From assembly GCA_009823395.1 (NCBI GenBank), contig CM020506.1, positions 5,046,501 to 5,110,500 of the forward strand: a stretch of 64,000 nucleotides of DNA, read 5' to 3'. Of the stretch, positions 49,513 through 62,826 are shown piece after piece. The position numbers were made by a program, and so were the translations under genes. Under the pieces are notes generated by a model. The model saw nothing but the letters and a program-made list of their open reading frames with translations, had not been told where the DNA came from and made no database searches. The first letter of the stretch is position 1, and each line of letters starts with the position of its first letter. Source of the stretch: Thamnaconus septentrionalis (Eukaryota > Chordata > Actinopteri > Tetraodontiformes > Monacanthidae).

Positions 49513-52500
49513 CCACACGACACACAAACACACAAAACTGCACACAAGCGCACAAAGCCTGTGTCTCTCTGGCCGAACCTCTTCCTCAAACAGGCCTAAA
49601 TCTGTGTCCCGCTGACAGGCCGGAGTCCCGGAGCGCCTGGAGAGAAGTCAGCAGAGTGAGACAGAGCAGGCAGAGGGTGAGAGGAAGAGGGAGGAATGTG
49701 GGAAAATTGGTCCCTGGAGGGCTCCCTAATAACACCAGTGGTGGTTGGACAGAGTGTGTGTGCATGCATGTGTGTGTGCGTGTGTGTGAGGGATGTGGGT
49801 AGTAAAACATGGAGAGGGCGACAGCCTGAGGACGTGAAGCTGAAGAGAATCTGTGATTACACATAAAACTGAGCTACAGTGTGAGGAAAATACAGATGGG
49901 TGCGCGGGGAGATGCGGCCTCGCGCTCTTCTGCTGCTCTACCTGATCTCCGTGAGAGTCAACACACACACACATGTACACACACAACACATTGAGCGACA
50001 GCCATCCACACGTGTGCATCTGCATTTGCAAATATTGGAGTAAAAAACAAAACAAACAAAAAAACACCAACAACCCAAATTCCAAAGCCGTCAACCGTCA
50101 TCTGGCGAATAAAGGAATAATGTTGCATGCACGTCAGATTCCGAATGCTGTGAAAACACAAAAAAAGTTGCACAAAATAAGATTCAAACAATGGTAAAAG
50201 GAAAAAAAAAGAACAAAGAAAGAAGCCACAACTGGGAACAGCTGCCGGCAACTTAAAAATAAACCACTAGACGACATCCAGAGATGTTTCCTGTCTCCAC
50301 ATGCAGCGTCGGTTCTCAGCTGGAGGCCTCCTCTCCACTACCATCCCTGCTCAGCAAGCAGGCGAGTCAGATGCAGGTGTTTTTTAGGGCTTAACCTCGT
50401 AATACCAGCAGCTGCACAGCGAAGGAGCACTCGGCCTTCCTGGTTTACGCATATCAAAATTATCCACCGCTGGCAGTTTTTTTGATAACCTACGCTCACC
50501 GACCAATTTATAAGATACAATGTCATCTGACCGGCCAATCACAAGGCAGCGCCTCAACGCATTTAGCATGGCGACGGCGACTGGCTGAGGTTCAAAGCGA
50601 ACATCAGAGTGGGGAAGAAAGAGCATTGAAGTGACTTTGAACATGGTGAACATGGTCGGGCTGCTGGTCTGGTCGGCTGAGTGTTTCACAAAGTGCTGAT
50701 CTACTGGGATTTCCACACACCACCACCTCCACCAGTGTGCAGTCAGGGCAGTCGTGTGCTCTGTCATGTTTATCTAATGTGCCGCAGCCTCGCTTGCAGC
50801 ACCGTCATCTGCTTAAAGAGTTAAAACACAGCAGAGTTCTTTTAATTGAACAAAGAGAAGTCTCAGCACGCAGGCTGCTTTGAAATAAACTCAGGGCTGA
50901 GATAACTCATAAAAAAATAATAGGGCAACAACTGAGGGTGTCATTTTATTAAAAACCAAGACCTGAGACGCCCTGCAGATCTTCTCAGCTCCCTGTTGTG
51001 GCTCTCACAGTTCTGATGCAAAAGCAGGGGCAACTTTTACCCTGAAAAGTTGTTGATTTTTTCGTATATTTAGACGTAACAATATACACCAGCTGAAGTC
51101 TTGGGAGCCGCACGCCGCACGGCCTCGACACGAGCCCTGATAGGAAACCTTTCAACGGCTCCCTCTTTAGAAACCATCTCACAGCCGCTCTGTTTGTCTC
51201 CAGGAGAGTACAAGGGGGCTCGCCGCATATGCGATGGCTCACAATGCAGCACTCCGCCGGTCTGAGCGCTGTGCCTGGCTGTTCTATCAGCACCTGTGGA
51301 AGATATCGAGGGAGCGCCGTGTTCTGCACTATATAAAGGCCGCTAATGGACGTGGCAGGGCTGAACAACGTGATAGCAGCCAGACTAATGAAAACAAGCA
51401 GGGAGGCCGCTGTGTGCTCTCTGCAGCAGCCAGGGACAAAAAATAATGAAACGAACTAGACACACTGTGTGTGTGCGTGTGTGTGAGTGTGACTTAGATA
51501 AATAAGTAAATGAGCGAATAAAGATCATTTTTAATATCATCATGTTATGATGTAATTGTAAAAGTTTTTTTTTTCAATGTTGTTCTAACAGAAACTGAAA
51601 GTTGTTTATTTTCTTGGTGTTTTTTTTTTAATATTTTGAGGTCATTCAGTTCTGGGGATTCTGGGTAAAACATTCAGAGTCTCTAGTGCTTCCTGGGAAA
51701 TGTTGCAGGGATGGTAAACATCTTCGGCCGAGGGGGAAAAAAAACTTTTAAACCTATGGATTTTAAAATCGACAATTTGCAGCACTTTCAGGGGTTTCAT
51801 TGGAATGTATAGATTAGTTTGATTCACATTCAATCAGTTTGTTTCAAGTTTTGAAGCTACACTATGCAAACAGGACTTTAGTAATGCAATACAAAGGTAC
51901 TGCAAGCAATAAAAAGATTATTTACTCCTGTTTATTCTCTCTAAACAATTTCAGAAATACATCTGGGGGGGAAGCCAATCACACTCATCCTACTGGTAAT
52001 TTTCCTGAATAACTCATTGTAAGTCATACTTGGTGGTCCTTGTTTCTATAAATCAAACGAGGACACCCTGGTCCTGTCCACAGCCTTTTGAAAAGGCTCA
52101 TTTCAGAAGCACCACACAGACACGAAGAAATGCCAGTCAGGTCAACAAATCTGATTAAAACATCACAGCGAGCTCACTGCCAGGGAAGGGAAAATAACAA
52201 GGGGAGTGGGGGGGCAGGGAGGCAGAGAGGCCGGAGAACCGAGAGAGCCGAGAGCAGACGAGATGACACCAGGTGAGTTAACAAACAGGCAAATGGGGAA
52301 AAAAACCAGAGAAGATGGAGAGCAACAGACACAGTTCCTCTACCTGAGCACCTCGGAGAGCGAGGAGTCGCTGTCATCCGACCTGGAGGCAGAAGGGCAG
52401 CAGGAGAGGGGGAGGGTGGGGAGAGGAAACGGGGTTAAGGACACTCAGGAGAGACAGGAGGGTTACAGGACAAGGGTTAAAGGTTCCAAGGAGTGACTGG

Positions 52501-55500
52501 AGAAACATTTTCTTAAGATGTCAGGCAGGTTAGCAAACAGGAAGGAAGAACCGGGCCAGTCACACAAAGCAGCTTGTCCAGAAGCAGTTTGCTTAGAAAA
52601 ATCATTTACAAACAGAAAAAGTGAAAGATGCTGCTGGACATGCAGGTTTCTGTGACTGGGGGTCTGCAGAGGTTTACTGTGGGTGCACCAACAGAAAATA
52701 TAGCATGTTTGGAAGACGGTCTCTTCTCCAAGCTGCTGATGTTTCAGAAGTGCTTGTTCGCGACAGGTGAACCCACAGTAATAACAGTTAGCTTGGTGGC
52801 TAACACCTCGGGTTGAAAAGCAAGGTGAAAGGTTAGCCACATCTTGAGTTTTCCTTGACAAGAACAGGTCAGACTAGTATTACTGGTGAGAAACACTGAC
52901 ACCACATGAGAGCCGTAAAGTGATGGCAGCAAGACCCCAAATACCCAAAAGACGTACGACTCCTGTGATGCCAGTGTCCACGCCACACAGCGATTAGCAG
53001 CTCAGTTCAGGATTTAGGTGTGGGAAAATAAACACGAGGGATTACAGAAGGGTGGAAGGGTTGACGGAAGGAAAAAAATCCGGGATGGACAGTCAGTCAA
53101 ACTCACTGGCGAGCCGGCACAGAGCCGTAGAGGGAAAAAGACCCCGAGCACACCGACACAGCAGCCCTGAAGTAACTCAGAGGGAAAGGCTATTGGGTAT
53201 AACAGCACGATAAAAGTGTTATTATACTGTAAATATTTTATAGCCTCAGGTTTGTCACGGCGAAAACCTGCGCTGTACAAATGGCGAACAGGAAATAATA
53301 AAAATAAAATTATTGTGGCAACGTCTGCGGGGCCACAGCGGTGCTAAAAGGTGATGCAAATACCTCAATTATTTTGATATTTATTACCACCACTGTGGCC
53401 GTTAGCATAATAACGTCCATTCTTCTTCTGCACTCGTTCTTTTGAAAGCTTTGGAAATTTACTGCCGGTTCAGAGGGAAGCAAATCTCTGGCGGTAATTA
53501 TAAAAATGGAACAAGGGTTTAAATTGTGAGAGAAAAGTATTGAATCAAGTTGACATATTTTGGGGTTTTGTTGAATATGGGTCACACTTTTTTATTTTAT
53601 CAATGTCTGAATTGAATGCGAGGCAATTAAATATGAAGATTCTTGGAAACTAAGAAAGAGACTGCAGACGCAGGCACAATAACTTCTCTGTGAATTTTAA
53701 CCCCAAAAAATACATATTTTACATCATACATAATGGATTTTCTATCTCAAACTTCCAAAAATCTTCTCTAGAGCATCTCTTTTCCTTTCGCATTACATAC
53801 TGCTTTTTAAGCTGGTTTACTAATACTTGAAATAAAACAAAAAACTCCACTCAGGCGTTAAAAAAAAGACTTGGAATAGCATTTAAACTATATAAAAAAG
53901 TTTCTATGTGAATGAAAAATAAAACAACAAAAGAACAAAACAGCTTAAGGGTTTAACTCATGACCATAAATCAATCCAATTAAAAGGATTTACACCACCC
54001 ACCCAACACTTGACCAAATCATGCTTACTCTGAGCAAACTGCCCATCGCAAAACCTTGAAATTAAAATTACGCTTTGTTGAACTGAAAAACAAAACAAAG
54101 AGCAGCAGCCTCCTCCTCCTGCATGAAACATGAAAGCAGCTTCCACGCGTGTCACCAAAAACACCCGGCGACGGCAGCTGCATGGAGGGACGCCGGGGGT
54201 CGACTTATTAACCGACCACTGCTCCAGATGATGAATAGACACGCGCGCACACGGTCAAAACAAAAGAAAAAAAAACATCCTGGCTAACAATTGCGGATCA
54301 ATAGAAGTGAAGAAGCAGATTATTCAGAACGCAGAAGTGAAGAACGGCGGAGCGGCATCGAGTCGCCTGCTGACATTTGTCTTCCTGGGAAAAGCGGGAA
54401 TTGATCGTGAGCAGGCAGGCGAGTGTGTGTATACACTGTGTCTGTATAATCGGCTTCTGAAACACCGGACGTCCTGGGGCCTCGTTTGTCAAACAAAGGT
54501 TCCAGGATTCGCTGATGAATCTAAAACTACTGTGTACAGTGACCACACAACATTTCTGGGAGCGACTGTGAACATGTTGCAACACAGCAAAGAGTCAAAC
54601 ACTAGGTGGAGGCTGAATGAACTCAAAAATGGCTTTTAGTTTGCAAATTTCCCCAGTGTTGGATTAATAATGGCATCTTCTACTTCTTCTTCTTCTTCTT
54701 CTTCAAAAATGGGGATGTTCTGATTGTGTACACGGTGAATAACAAGGCCCCTGGTCCGCAACGTGCACTGATCAGCAAGTGTTTTGTTCTGTAATTAAAT
54801 TCTAACAGAAAAAGATTGTGGAAGATTCAACACCGTAACACGGCTACAAAAGCTCCCATTAACCTGAATGAAACTCTCTGACAGAGTTTTCTTTTAAAAA
54901 AAAGGATGGAATTCTGCGTGATGAGATTTATTGCTCAGGTATTTTATCAGATCGCGCTACAAATTGCAGCAATCGTTTCATTCTGGCGACCGCTGGCCAG
55001 CTGCGCATCTTCTATCGGCCAGCGGCTTCGCAGCAGCGGACCTGAGACTCCGACCAGCGCCGAGATCTATTGAACAGCTGGACTTTGCGAACAATCGGCT
55101 TCTCCCGGAGAAGAGCGGCTGTCGATGGTAAAGCCCCCTTTTGTCTCCGAGCGCCAGGAATCCATTTGAGATAAACACCTGGAATATCGCCAATCAAACG
55201 GCCACTTCCTCCTGCAAAGAGCTGACCTTTAGCCTATTGACGGGGGTGGCGGAGACCTCCGCAACCAATAAAGGCAGGAGACATAACGAAGGAGAAGGTT
55301 CATTCAGCCACAGCGAGTGACTGAATTGATAAAATGAGAAGAGGGTGCAAAACAAAAGGGACAAAAGCTCAGTGTGTGTGCTTGTGTGTGCACTTGTGTT
55401 TGCTTGTGTGTGTGTAAACGCTCACTTGTCCAGAGCTGAACCTTGGGTCTGGTTGCTGGTGAGCCTGGAGAAGACGTTGCGGTCGTTCCTGGTCCTCAGC

Positions 55501-58500
55501 GGAGGGGAGGAAGGCGGAGTGTAGCCATCGGTGGGTCTGGAATCCCAGGGGTGGGTGGAGGAGGAGGTGGGGGAGCAGGGGTTGGGAGGTGAAACGGTGG
55601 AGATGGGAGATGAGACGGTTAAAATGCGCAGACGGAGACGAGGGAATGAGACCAAAAATGACATTACGTGACGGGCCTGCAGAGAGTGCGACCGCAGCGT
55701 CAGCGCGAGTGAGTACCTGTAGGCGCGGTCGTAAGATTTCCTTCTGGTTAGAGGGGAGGTTTCATAGCCACGGGACTGCCTGGGACTGACGCACACAAAC
55801 ACACACACACACAAAGCATATCTTTGAGGGATACTGAGGGGAATCTGCAAGCGGCTCAGGCTTCCAGCACAGCTAGCAGGGTAAAGCAACATCCAGCTTC
55901 CTGCCACCGGGGGAGGGGAGGCAAAAAAAAAATAAAATGACACAAATTTCTACTTTTCTCTTCCTGAAGCACCTTTAGGGCCTAAAAGATGATGACAGGC
56001 GTGCAGCAGACATTTCACTGTACTTAAGAAGTGAAAGACAGTTTGTTGATTCAAGCGATCAAATGTGAGTTATACGGAAAAAATGATTCATAATTGACTA
56101 AGGAAGATAATGGCCACATTGGATAATGAGCTTGACGATTATCTCATGATAGTGGACATTAGGCTAATAGTTATATAGTATAGAGACACATAGTGATCGG
56201 TTAACTAAAATTAATGAAGAAGGGGTTCATTAAAAATAACAATCAGAAAGCTAGTAAAGTAAAGTGGTTTGTAGTATCACTGGTTAAGTGACCTGATGCA
56301 TAAACAATTAAACTGCTCCGCCTGGTGATTTCACCTGGTGGCTCCCCTCCTTCACCTCTCTAACCAGTCCCACTCAAGTCTGTCCTGCAGAGGCTTCACT
56401 TACAACGTGTGGCCCCTGACAGGGAGGCTGATGGTGCGTGATGCCCGCTCTCTGTGGTAGGGGTCCCGCAGGGCCAGGCTGAGCCCCAGGCTGGCGGTGG
56501 CCAGGCTCAGGCCGTCCTCCTTGATGTCTGTCAGCGACGCCAGAGACTTGGTGATGTGCTGCTGCTTGGCGCTGGCTGACGGGTCCAGGATGGGACCCAG
56601 GCACTCGGCCGACACGGCCTTCATCTGAGCTGACAGCCGAGGCTCCATCTGGGGCGTTGGGGAGGAGACGGGAGGGGGATACAGGGGGGGCAGTTAGTTC
56701 CATGAGAAGAAGTGAGGGCGGGTACAGACATAGAAAATCAAACTGGAGGAGGAAATAATGAAATGAGTGCACGTCATAAAAAGTACAATGTCTGGGACAA
56801 AGGGTGAAGGTGACAAAAATACAGCCAATAAAACAATATTGCACAAAGATTCAAAGTAGCAGCTCAAAAACCATAAAAAGCACTGTGAAGGTGAAAGAAC
56901 AGATTTAATGAGACCGTTTTTAATAGCTGGGCTGTATTTCACTTTTTTGCTCTTGCTGCCATCTTGTGGCTGGAGTTAGGAAGAGCCATTGCAACTGAAA
57001 ATGATGCCTACCTTCATTTTGAAATCCTCCTGGCTGTTGGATTCTTTCATATGAGACACACTGAAAAACCAACGGTGAAGATATGTTTCAGCAGATGTTA
57101 TTTCAGGGTGAAAACAGGAAACAGCGTTGGGGGGCAGCGTGTCGCCTCACCTGCAGTCAGAGGCCTGGCTGAACTCTGACGGCTCCTCGTCTGTGCTGGT
57201 ATAGCCATTTTCTGGAAGATCACACCAAAGGTGTTATGGCAACTTTAATATAATATATTATTTGATCACCAGCCTCTCATGCAGCATTAAATAGTTAATT
57301 CCCTGCTGACAGAAACAGGTGCCACACCTTGTTGTACATTGTGGATGAGAGCCTGCAGCTCTGGGATGTATTCCGCCTTCTCCCGCAGAGCATCGAGGAT
57401 CATGTGATTGTGGGACGAGCCAATCATGTCCGTCTGCCTCAGCTGGCCCTCCAGGAGGCGGATCTGAGCCTCCTTCTGCGCCACCTGTAAACTCTGTACA
57501 CACAGACACACAGAGTCAAACAACTAACAGGAACAAATTAAAGGCCCTACATGGGGCCAATTTTCTAAACTTGAGCAAGCTAAAGAAGCAAGAGATGGGC
57601 TTTTCCCAGTTTGACAATAAATCTCAGCACTTTAACACCAGACTTTAAAGTGAATTAAATCTCCCAGAAAGCATTGTGTTTATAGAATCTTTAGTATTCA
57701 CATAGGGGGGGTTGTGATCAAACTTACTTTATCAATGGAAGCTTTCAGGAAGTGGTCCAGCAGGTGGCGTGCTTCAGCCAGAGAACAGGAGCTGATCACT
57801 ACTGAGGTGTCAACAGAGTCCAGCTCATCCTGCAGGGAAATGCAGGAAGTTTGCATTCAAATCTGGGTCTTTATTTAGTGTGTGTGTGTGTGTGTGTGTG
57901 CGCTGTGTGTGTTCCTACCTTGGTCTCCTCTATCTGGACGATGGTGGCCTGGCAGTCCGACAGGCTGTCATTGATGTAATCTATGTTGGCGTTCAGCACC
58001 TCGATCTCCTCGTTGATTTCCAGGAGGAGGCGGTCCTCTGCCTCTGGCCCCTCCCCATCCGCCATCAGGACCTCCCGCTTGTGCGACAGCGACTCCTGCT
58101 GGACGGTCAGCTCCTCTCTTTTCTGGGCTCAGCAAGCACAAAAAATCATTTGAAAAAAAATGCATCATTTTATTTAGATTTCCAAAGAACTTTCAAGTAG
58201 GAAAATGAAAGTGATAGTTATTACTGTAGAGAAAAATGCAAAACCGTGCCCACCTTGATGAGGCGATCCATGTCTGCCTCCACATTGGATATGGTCATCC
58301 TCTGCATGACGATGTCCATGACGCGGCGCTCCAGGGTTTGCCACTTCTGCCGGGCCGACTTGGAGAAGCTGCTGGTCCTGGATGCCACTCCTGTGGTGCC
58401 CAGGCCGGCCGGCTTACGCTGCAGCTTCTTCCTGTTGCTGGGAAGAGGGGAGGAGAGCGGGGAGCGGCTTTAGGGTGAAGCAGAGCAGAGTCCAGCAGAG

Positions 58501-61500
58501 TGGAGAGCAGCATTTAGAGCAAGCGTAGTGCACAGTAAAGCAGAGAGGAGAACACATTTTAGCCACAAGGGGCGGCAAATCACCAATTTCAAGCACCACC
58601 ACTGTTTAGTCATCTTTTTCAGATTGAGAATAAATAGAGGAAAAGTTGGGACGCTGTTAGTATTGAACATCATCCACTGAAGGAAATGCGCTGCTGCTAA
58701 ATCCTCCATTGGATCTGAACTGCCATCAAGAAAGGCCTTATGGTGAATTCAATATTCAGGTATTGAATTAAAACAGCACAGGACTAGTACAAAGGTGAAC
58801 GCCCAAAAACAACCCCCTGCATTACAAAGACTAACCACTCGAGGGCAGTGGGGTAAAGCAAATTTTAATGCTGCAACCTTTTGTGTTGTTTTCTGTTTTT
58901 AATGTAACTGTGCTGCTGCCCTCTTGGCCAGGTCTCCTTGTAAAAGAGATCTTTGATCTCAACGGCACTAACTGGTTAAATAAAGGTTAAATAAATAAAA
59001 ACTGTGTGGATTTTACTTCAAGTGCACAAGCTGGTCTCCTCACCCGATGACCCGGGTTCCGTCCATGCTGCCCTCGCTCTCCCCCATGTAGCCGAGGCCG
59101 TTGTTCTTGTTGTTCCACTGCCTCACGAGGCCGCTCACCGTCCGGCCCGTCTCCGGCTCCGAGCTGCTGGCCGTCGTGCTGGCCGACAGCTCGGCTCCGG
59201 AGTCGGTGACCGACGACAGCTGGTTCCATCGGGCCACCCGGCCGGCCACCCGGTCCGACATGGGCTTGGTGAGGCGCCGCAGGGCCGTCACCTCCTGCGT
59301 CTTCCGCCGCAGCACCAGCTCCTGCTGCCGCTTCTGGGACTCCAGCGCCCGGATCTGGAACTGATGGACCAGAATATGTTTGGGTTTATTTTTTTTCATT
59401 TTTTAATTGTCACCATTGCGACAATGCAAAGCTACAAGCGAGTTTCCCACTGGGTCTGACCTCCTGACGGCGCTGCTCCTTCTTGAGCTGTGCGATCTCT
59501 CGGTTCCTCTTGGCTTCCACCATTCTCCTCCTCTGCTGCTCCTCCTTCATCTGCTTCATCAGTGCAACCTGGGAGACAAGAGGACAAGAAGCTTGGTCCT
59601 CTGGCTCTTCCTGCAAAAAAAAAAAAAATTTCTAATCCTTTACCCTTACCTTGGCTTTCTTCATATCGTTGACTTCCAGCTGGAGCTTCTTCAGCTCCCG
59701 CTCGTACCTCCCCTGGTTCTTCAGCAGACGGGCGTGCTCCTTCTGCGCCGCCTGCAGCTTCTGCAGGTCTCTGTTCATCTCCTTGAGACGCTTCTCGTAC
59801 TCCTGCTTGATGCGGTTGGCCTTCTCCTCCGAGAAGTTCTCCATGGACACTGTGCCGGGCAAGAAACCACAAGAAACACCGTCAGACTCGGCACCTTTTG
59901 TCGACAGCCCTCCCACCCCCCGCGGTGACTCACTGAGGTTCTGCAGGACACGGTCGCGCTCCAGTTGGGTGTCCCGGATCTTGTTCTGGAGCAGGATGAG
60001 CTTCTCCTCGTACTGCAGCTTGAGCATCATCAGCCGCCGCTGGCTGTTCTCCAGCTCGTCGATCAGCTTCTGCTTGATCTCAATCTCGCACGTCAGGTCT
60101 GCCAAGTCGGCCTGGAAGTTAGCTGGAAGCAGAAGAGTCGAAATAACATTTTGGATTTCTCCTCATTCCATAAAAAAAGTGAACATATTCATATGCTACA
60201 TATTTTTGATAAAGTGATTTAAAAACAGAATCAGCAAACAAAAGACTGACAGTCAGAGGCATCATGTGATATTTCTGGCTTGATTTCAGTTCCAAGTAAC
60301 GCCAGTGTGTCACAAACACACCTTTCTCATCAGAGTCGGAGTCGGAGTCCACCAGGCTCTCATCACTGTCAAACCCCGCCTCCTCCTCCTCCTCCCGGCA
60401 CTCTTCCTCATCCTCCCCCTCATCTTCCTCACAGCCGCTCTCCTCCTGCAGCGGGGACATGATGTCCTGCACGCAGGAAAAACAAAAATCAAAACAAAAA
60501 ACTCTCAGACCTGTTTGGAATGTGTTTCTAAAGACCCACACCCTCCCTCAGTGGCTGATTTCTTCTCACCTCTGTGTAATTGTCGTCTGAATCGATGTCC
60601 TCGTTCTGCGCGTGCTGCCCGTTTTCCCGACTCGCCGTCTGGCCGTTCTCACCGTTCTCATACGCGTGCAGCTTGACTCGCTTCTTCAGACCTTTCTCCA
60701 ACTCTGGGCTGCACAGCAGGAAGGTGAAGGTGCAAATTATTAGAAAAAAGGCAATGTAGAGAAAAAAAAGTAGAATAAAGGATTTGTTTTGCATAATTTC
60801 CAACAGTAACTCCATAACTGTGGATTTCCAACACCAATCTAGCATCAGGGCTGTAGCAGAGCTGCCAAATATTGAGCAATCACATCATTAAAGTCGTCTA
60901 CTTTCCCTTTTCCTTGCCCTTTCATCCTTAATGGCATCTTTATCCTTCACCATTTATTTACCATTACATCTTCCCATCAGCCACCATCTCCAGCCCATTC
61001 CACATAAATTAGCCTGCAAGGGTTCATCAGACTTGACCTGCAGGCTGACAGAGTTGTTGCCGTGATGGTGTCAGAGACGACGTTAGCGCTCGCCGCATCA
61101 TTACATCTAAATGCTAATCGACTCCGGAAGCCCCGGTAGCTCTTCAGTTGGAGGAAATGACAAAGGTAAGAGCAGCATAAGAGGCAACAATGGGCTTAAC
61201 AGATGCATCGCGAATGAAAGAGGAGCGAAACATTCAATCTGAATCAAGCCGAGACGTTGAAATCCTCTGAATCTCCTCCGTACCTCATCCTCCGCTGCCT
61301 CCTCTCCTTCTTCTTGAGCCTCTCGATGTCCATCTTGGCCCGCCGGAGAACGTCCGTCATCTCGGCCTCCATGGACATGGGGACCGGGGAGGAGCCGAGG
61401 GGGTGGCCGGGGGCGGGGCTGGCGGCGGAGGCCAGGAAGGGCGAACGGGAGGAGAGGCGGGTCACCTGCCGTCGCAGTGACTCGTTCATGGCCTCGCTCT

Positions 61501-62775
61501 CCAAGAGTTTGGTTCTGGAAAAAAGGGACAGTTCACCCAAGATGTAGTTTTTTTCTGTTTCTACTCATCACGTTGTGGAAACTGTGGAGACGTTTTCAAA
61601 TTCTAGCAGCCATTCTGTGGTTTCATGAGCTGGAAAGAACTCCTGCCAATGAGTAAAAATTTTCAAGGACTACTTTAAAACAAATGTGTATTTCTGTTGC
61701 TGGTGTTAAAACATGGAATCCATAAACAACGGAAGAGAAGAGATGTGCAAATATTTTTCAGTTGAAAAAAAAATTTTCTGCAGCAAATAGAAGAGTTCTA
61801 TAAAAGCATGTGATGAAATCACTATTTGTGGATTTTGGCTTTGTTTGTTTGTTTATACGTTTTTATCACCCTGCTCTTTTCCAATCACTTGATTGGAACG
61901 AATAAATTAATAATAATAAAAAAAAAACATCTCCATGCTGCTCATGTGGTGTCATCCAAGTACCCCGGAGACTTGGATGACTGCATGTTTCTCAGCCAAA
62001 GTCTCCACTGTAGCCTTATGGCCAGAGGTGTGTGCACACCACAAGCTGAGGATCAGCGCACCACAACACAGCTGCCTGTGTTTACACGCTGCCAGAGGTG
62101 CTGCGCACCGGCTGCCACAGAGGTCGTCATACAGAGCTGCTTGTGTAACGGCGGAAAATAAGTTCATGGAGGAGGATTCCAACATTGTGGAGGGAAGCCC
62201 GCAGCCTGATTAGAGCTGGGGGAGAGGAGTAAAATATAGAGCATGTTTCCGCAAGTCAAATTGTACTGCGGAGGCAAGTATGGAAACATGATGTAATCTG
62301 CGGCCGTCGGATTTGGGACATCGGGTGGAATTGTGTCCAACCAGGGGACTCCAAAAAAATGCCCTCGCAGATTAGAAACTGTTACCAGAATAGACCAAGC
62401 GGTGAGGGATGAATTTGCGGAATGAAGGGATGGAGCACAAAACGGGTGACTCTGCATCTTTTTCCTGCAAGGTGAACAAACTGATGATTTCCACCTTCTA
62501 GTTACTTTTTTTGAAAAGGTTTCGCTGAACAACGTCCAAGTGAGATCAGTTGAATCTGTGCAGATTCAATTGGCTGGACATTTTTCTCATCACAGCTCAA
62601 ACTAGCTGAGCTACGCATTAGCGCTCACAGCAATTTATATTAATGCAGAGAACAGCCTGAAACTGCGCATCACATCAGTGAGCAGGGTCTGCCGCTTTTA
62701 CCTGAGTTCCTCCACCTCTCGGATGTATTTCTGGATCAAACAGCCGATCTCCTGATTGCCTTCACCTGCACGCCG

Positions 62776-62826
<51 letters not shown>

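Larger units (their letters stand above)
49183..52343 (-). other. kif21b 3.2-kb intron between exons S and T
   Basis: Contains a CA repeat (49480-49511), several GT-rich tracts and a decayed Tc1-like transposon fragment (50491-50730). No coding exon beyond these. Confidence 0.85.

Noticed and set aside
50555..50767. Transposase coding sequence in kif21b intron
   Set aside because: Stops and frame damage, and only the N-terminal part is present, so it is listed as a decayed fragment and not a gene.
62782..62826. Regularly spaced short repeats that could suggest a CRISPR array
   Set aside because: A simple tetranucleotide microsatellite with no spacers, in a vertebrate genome.
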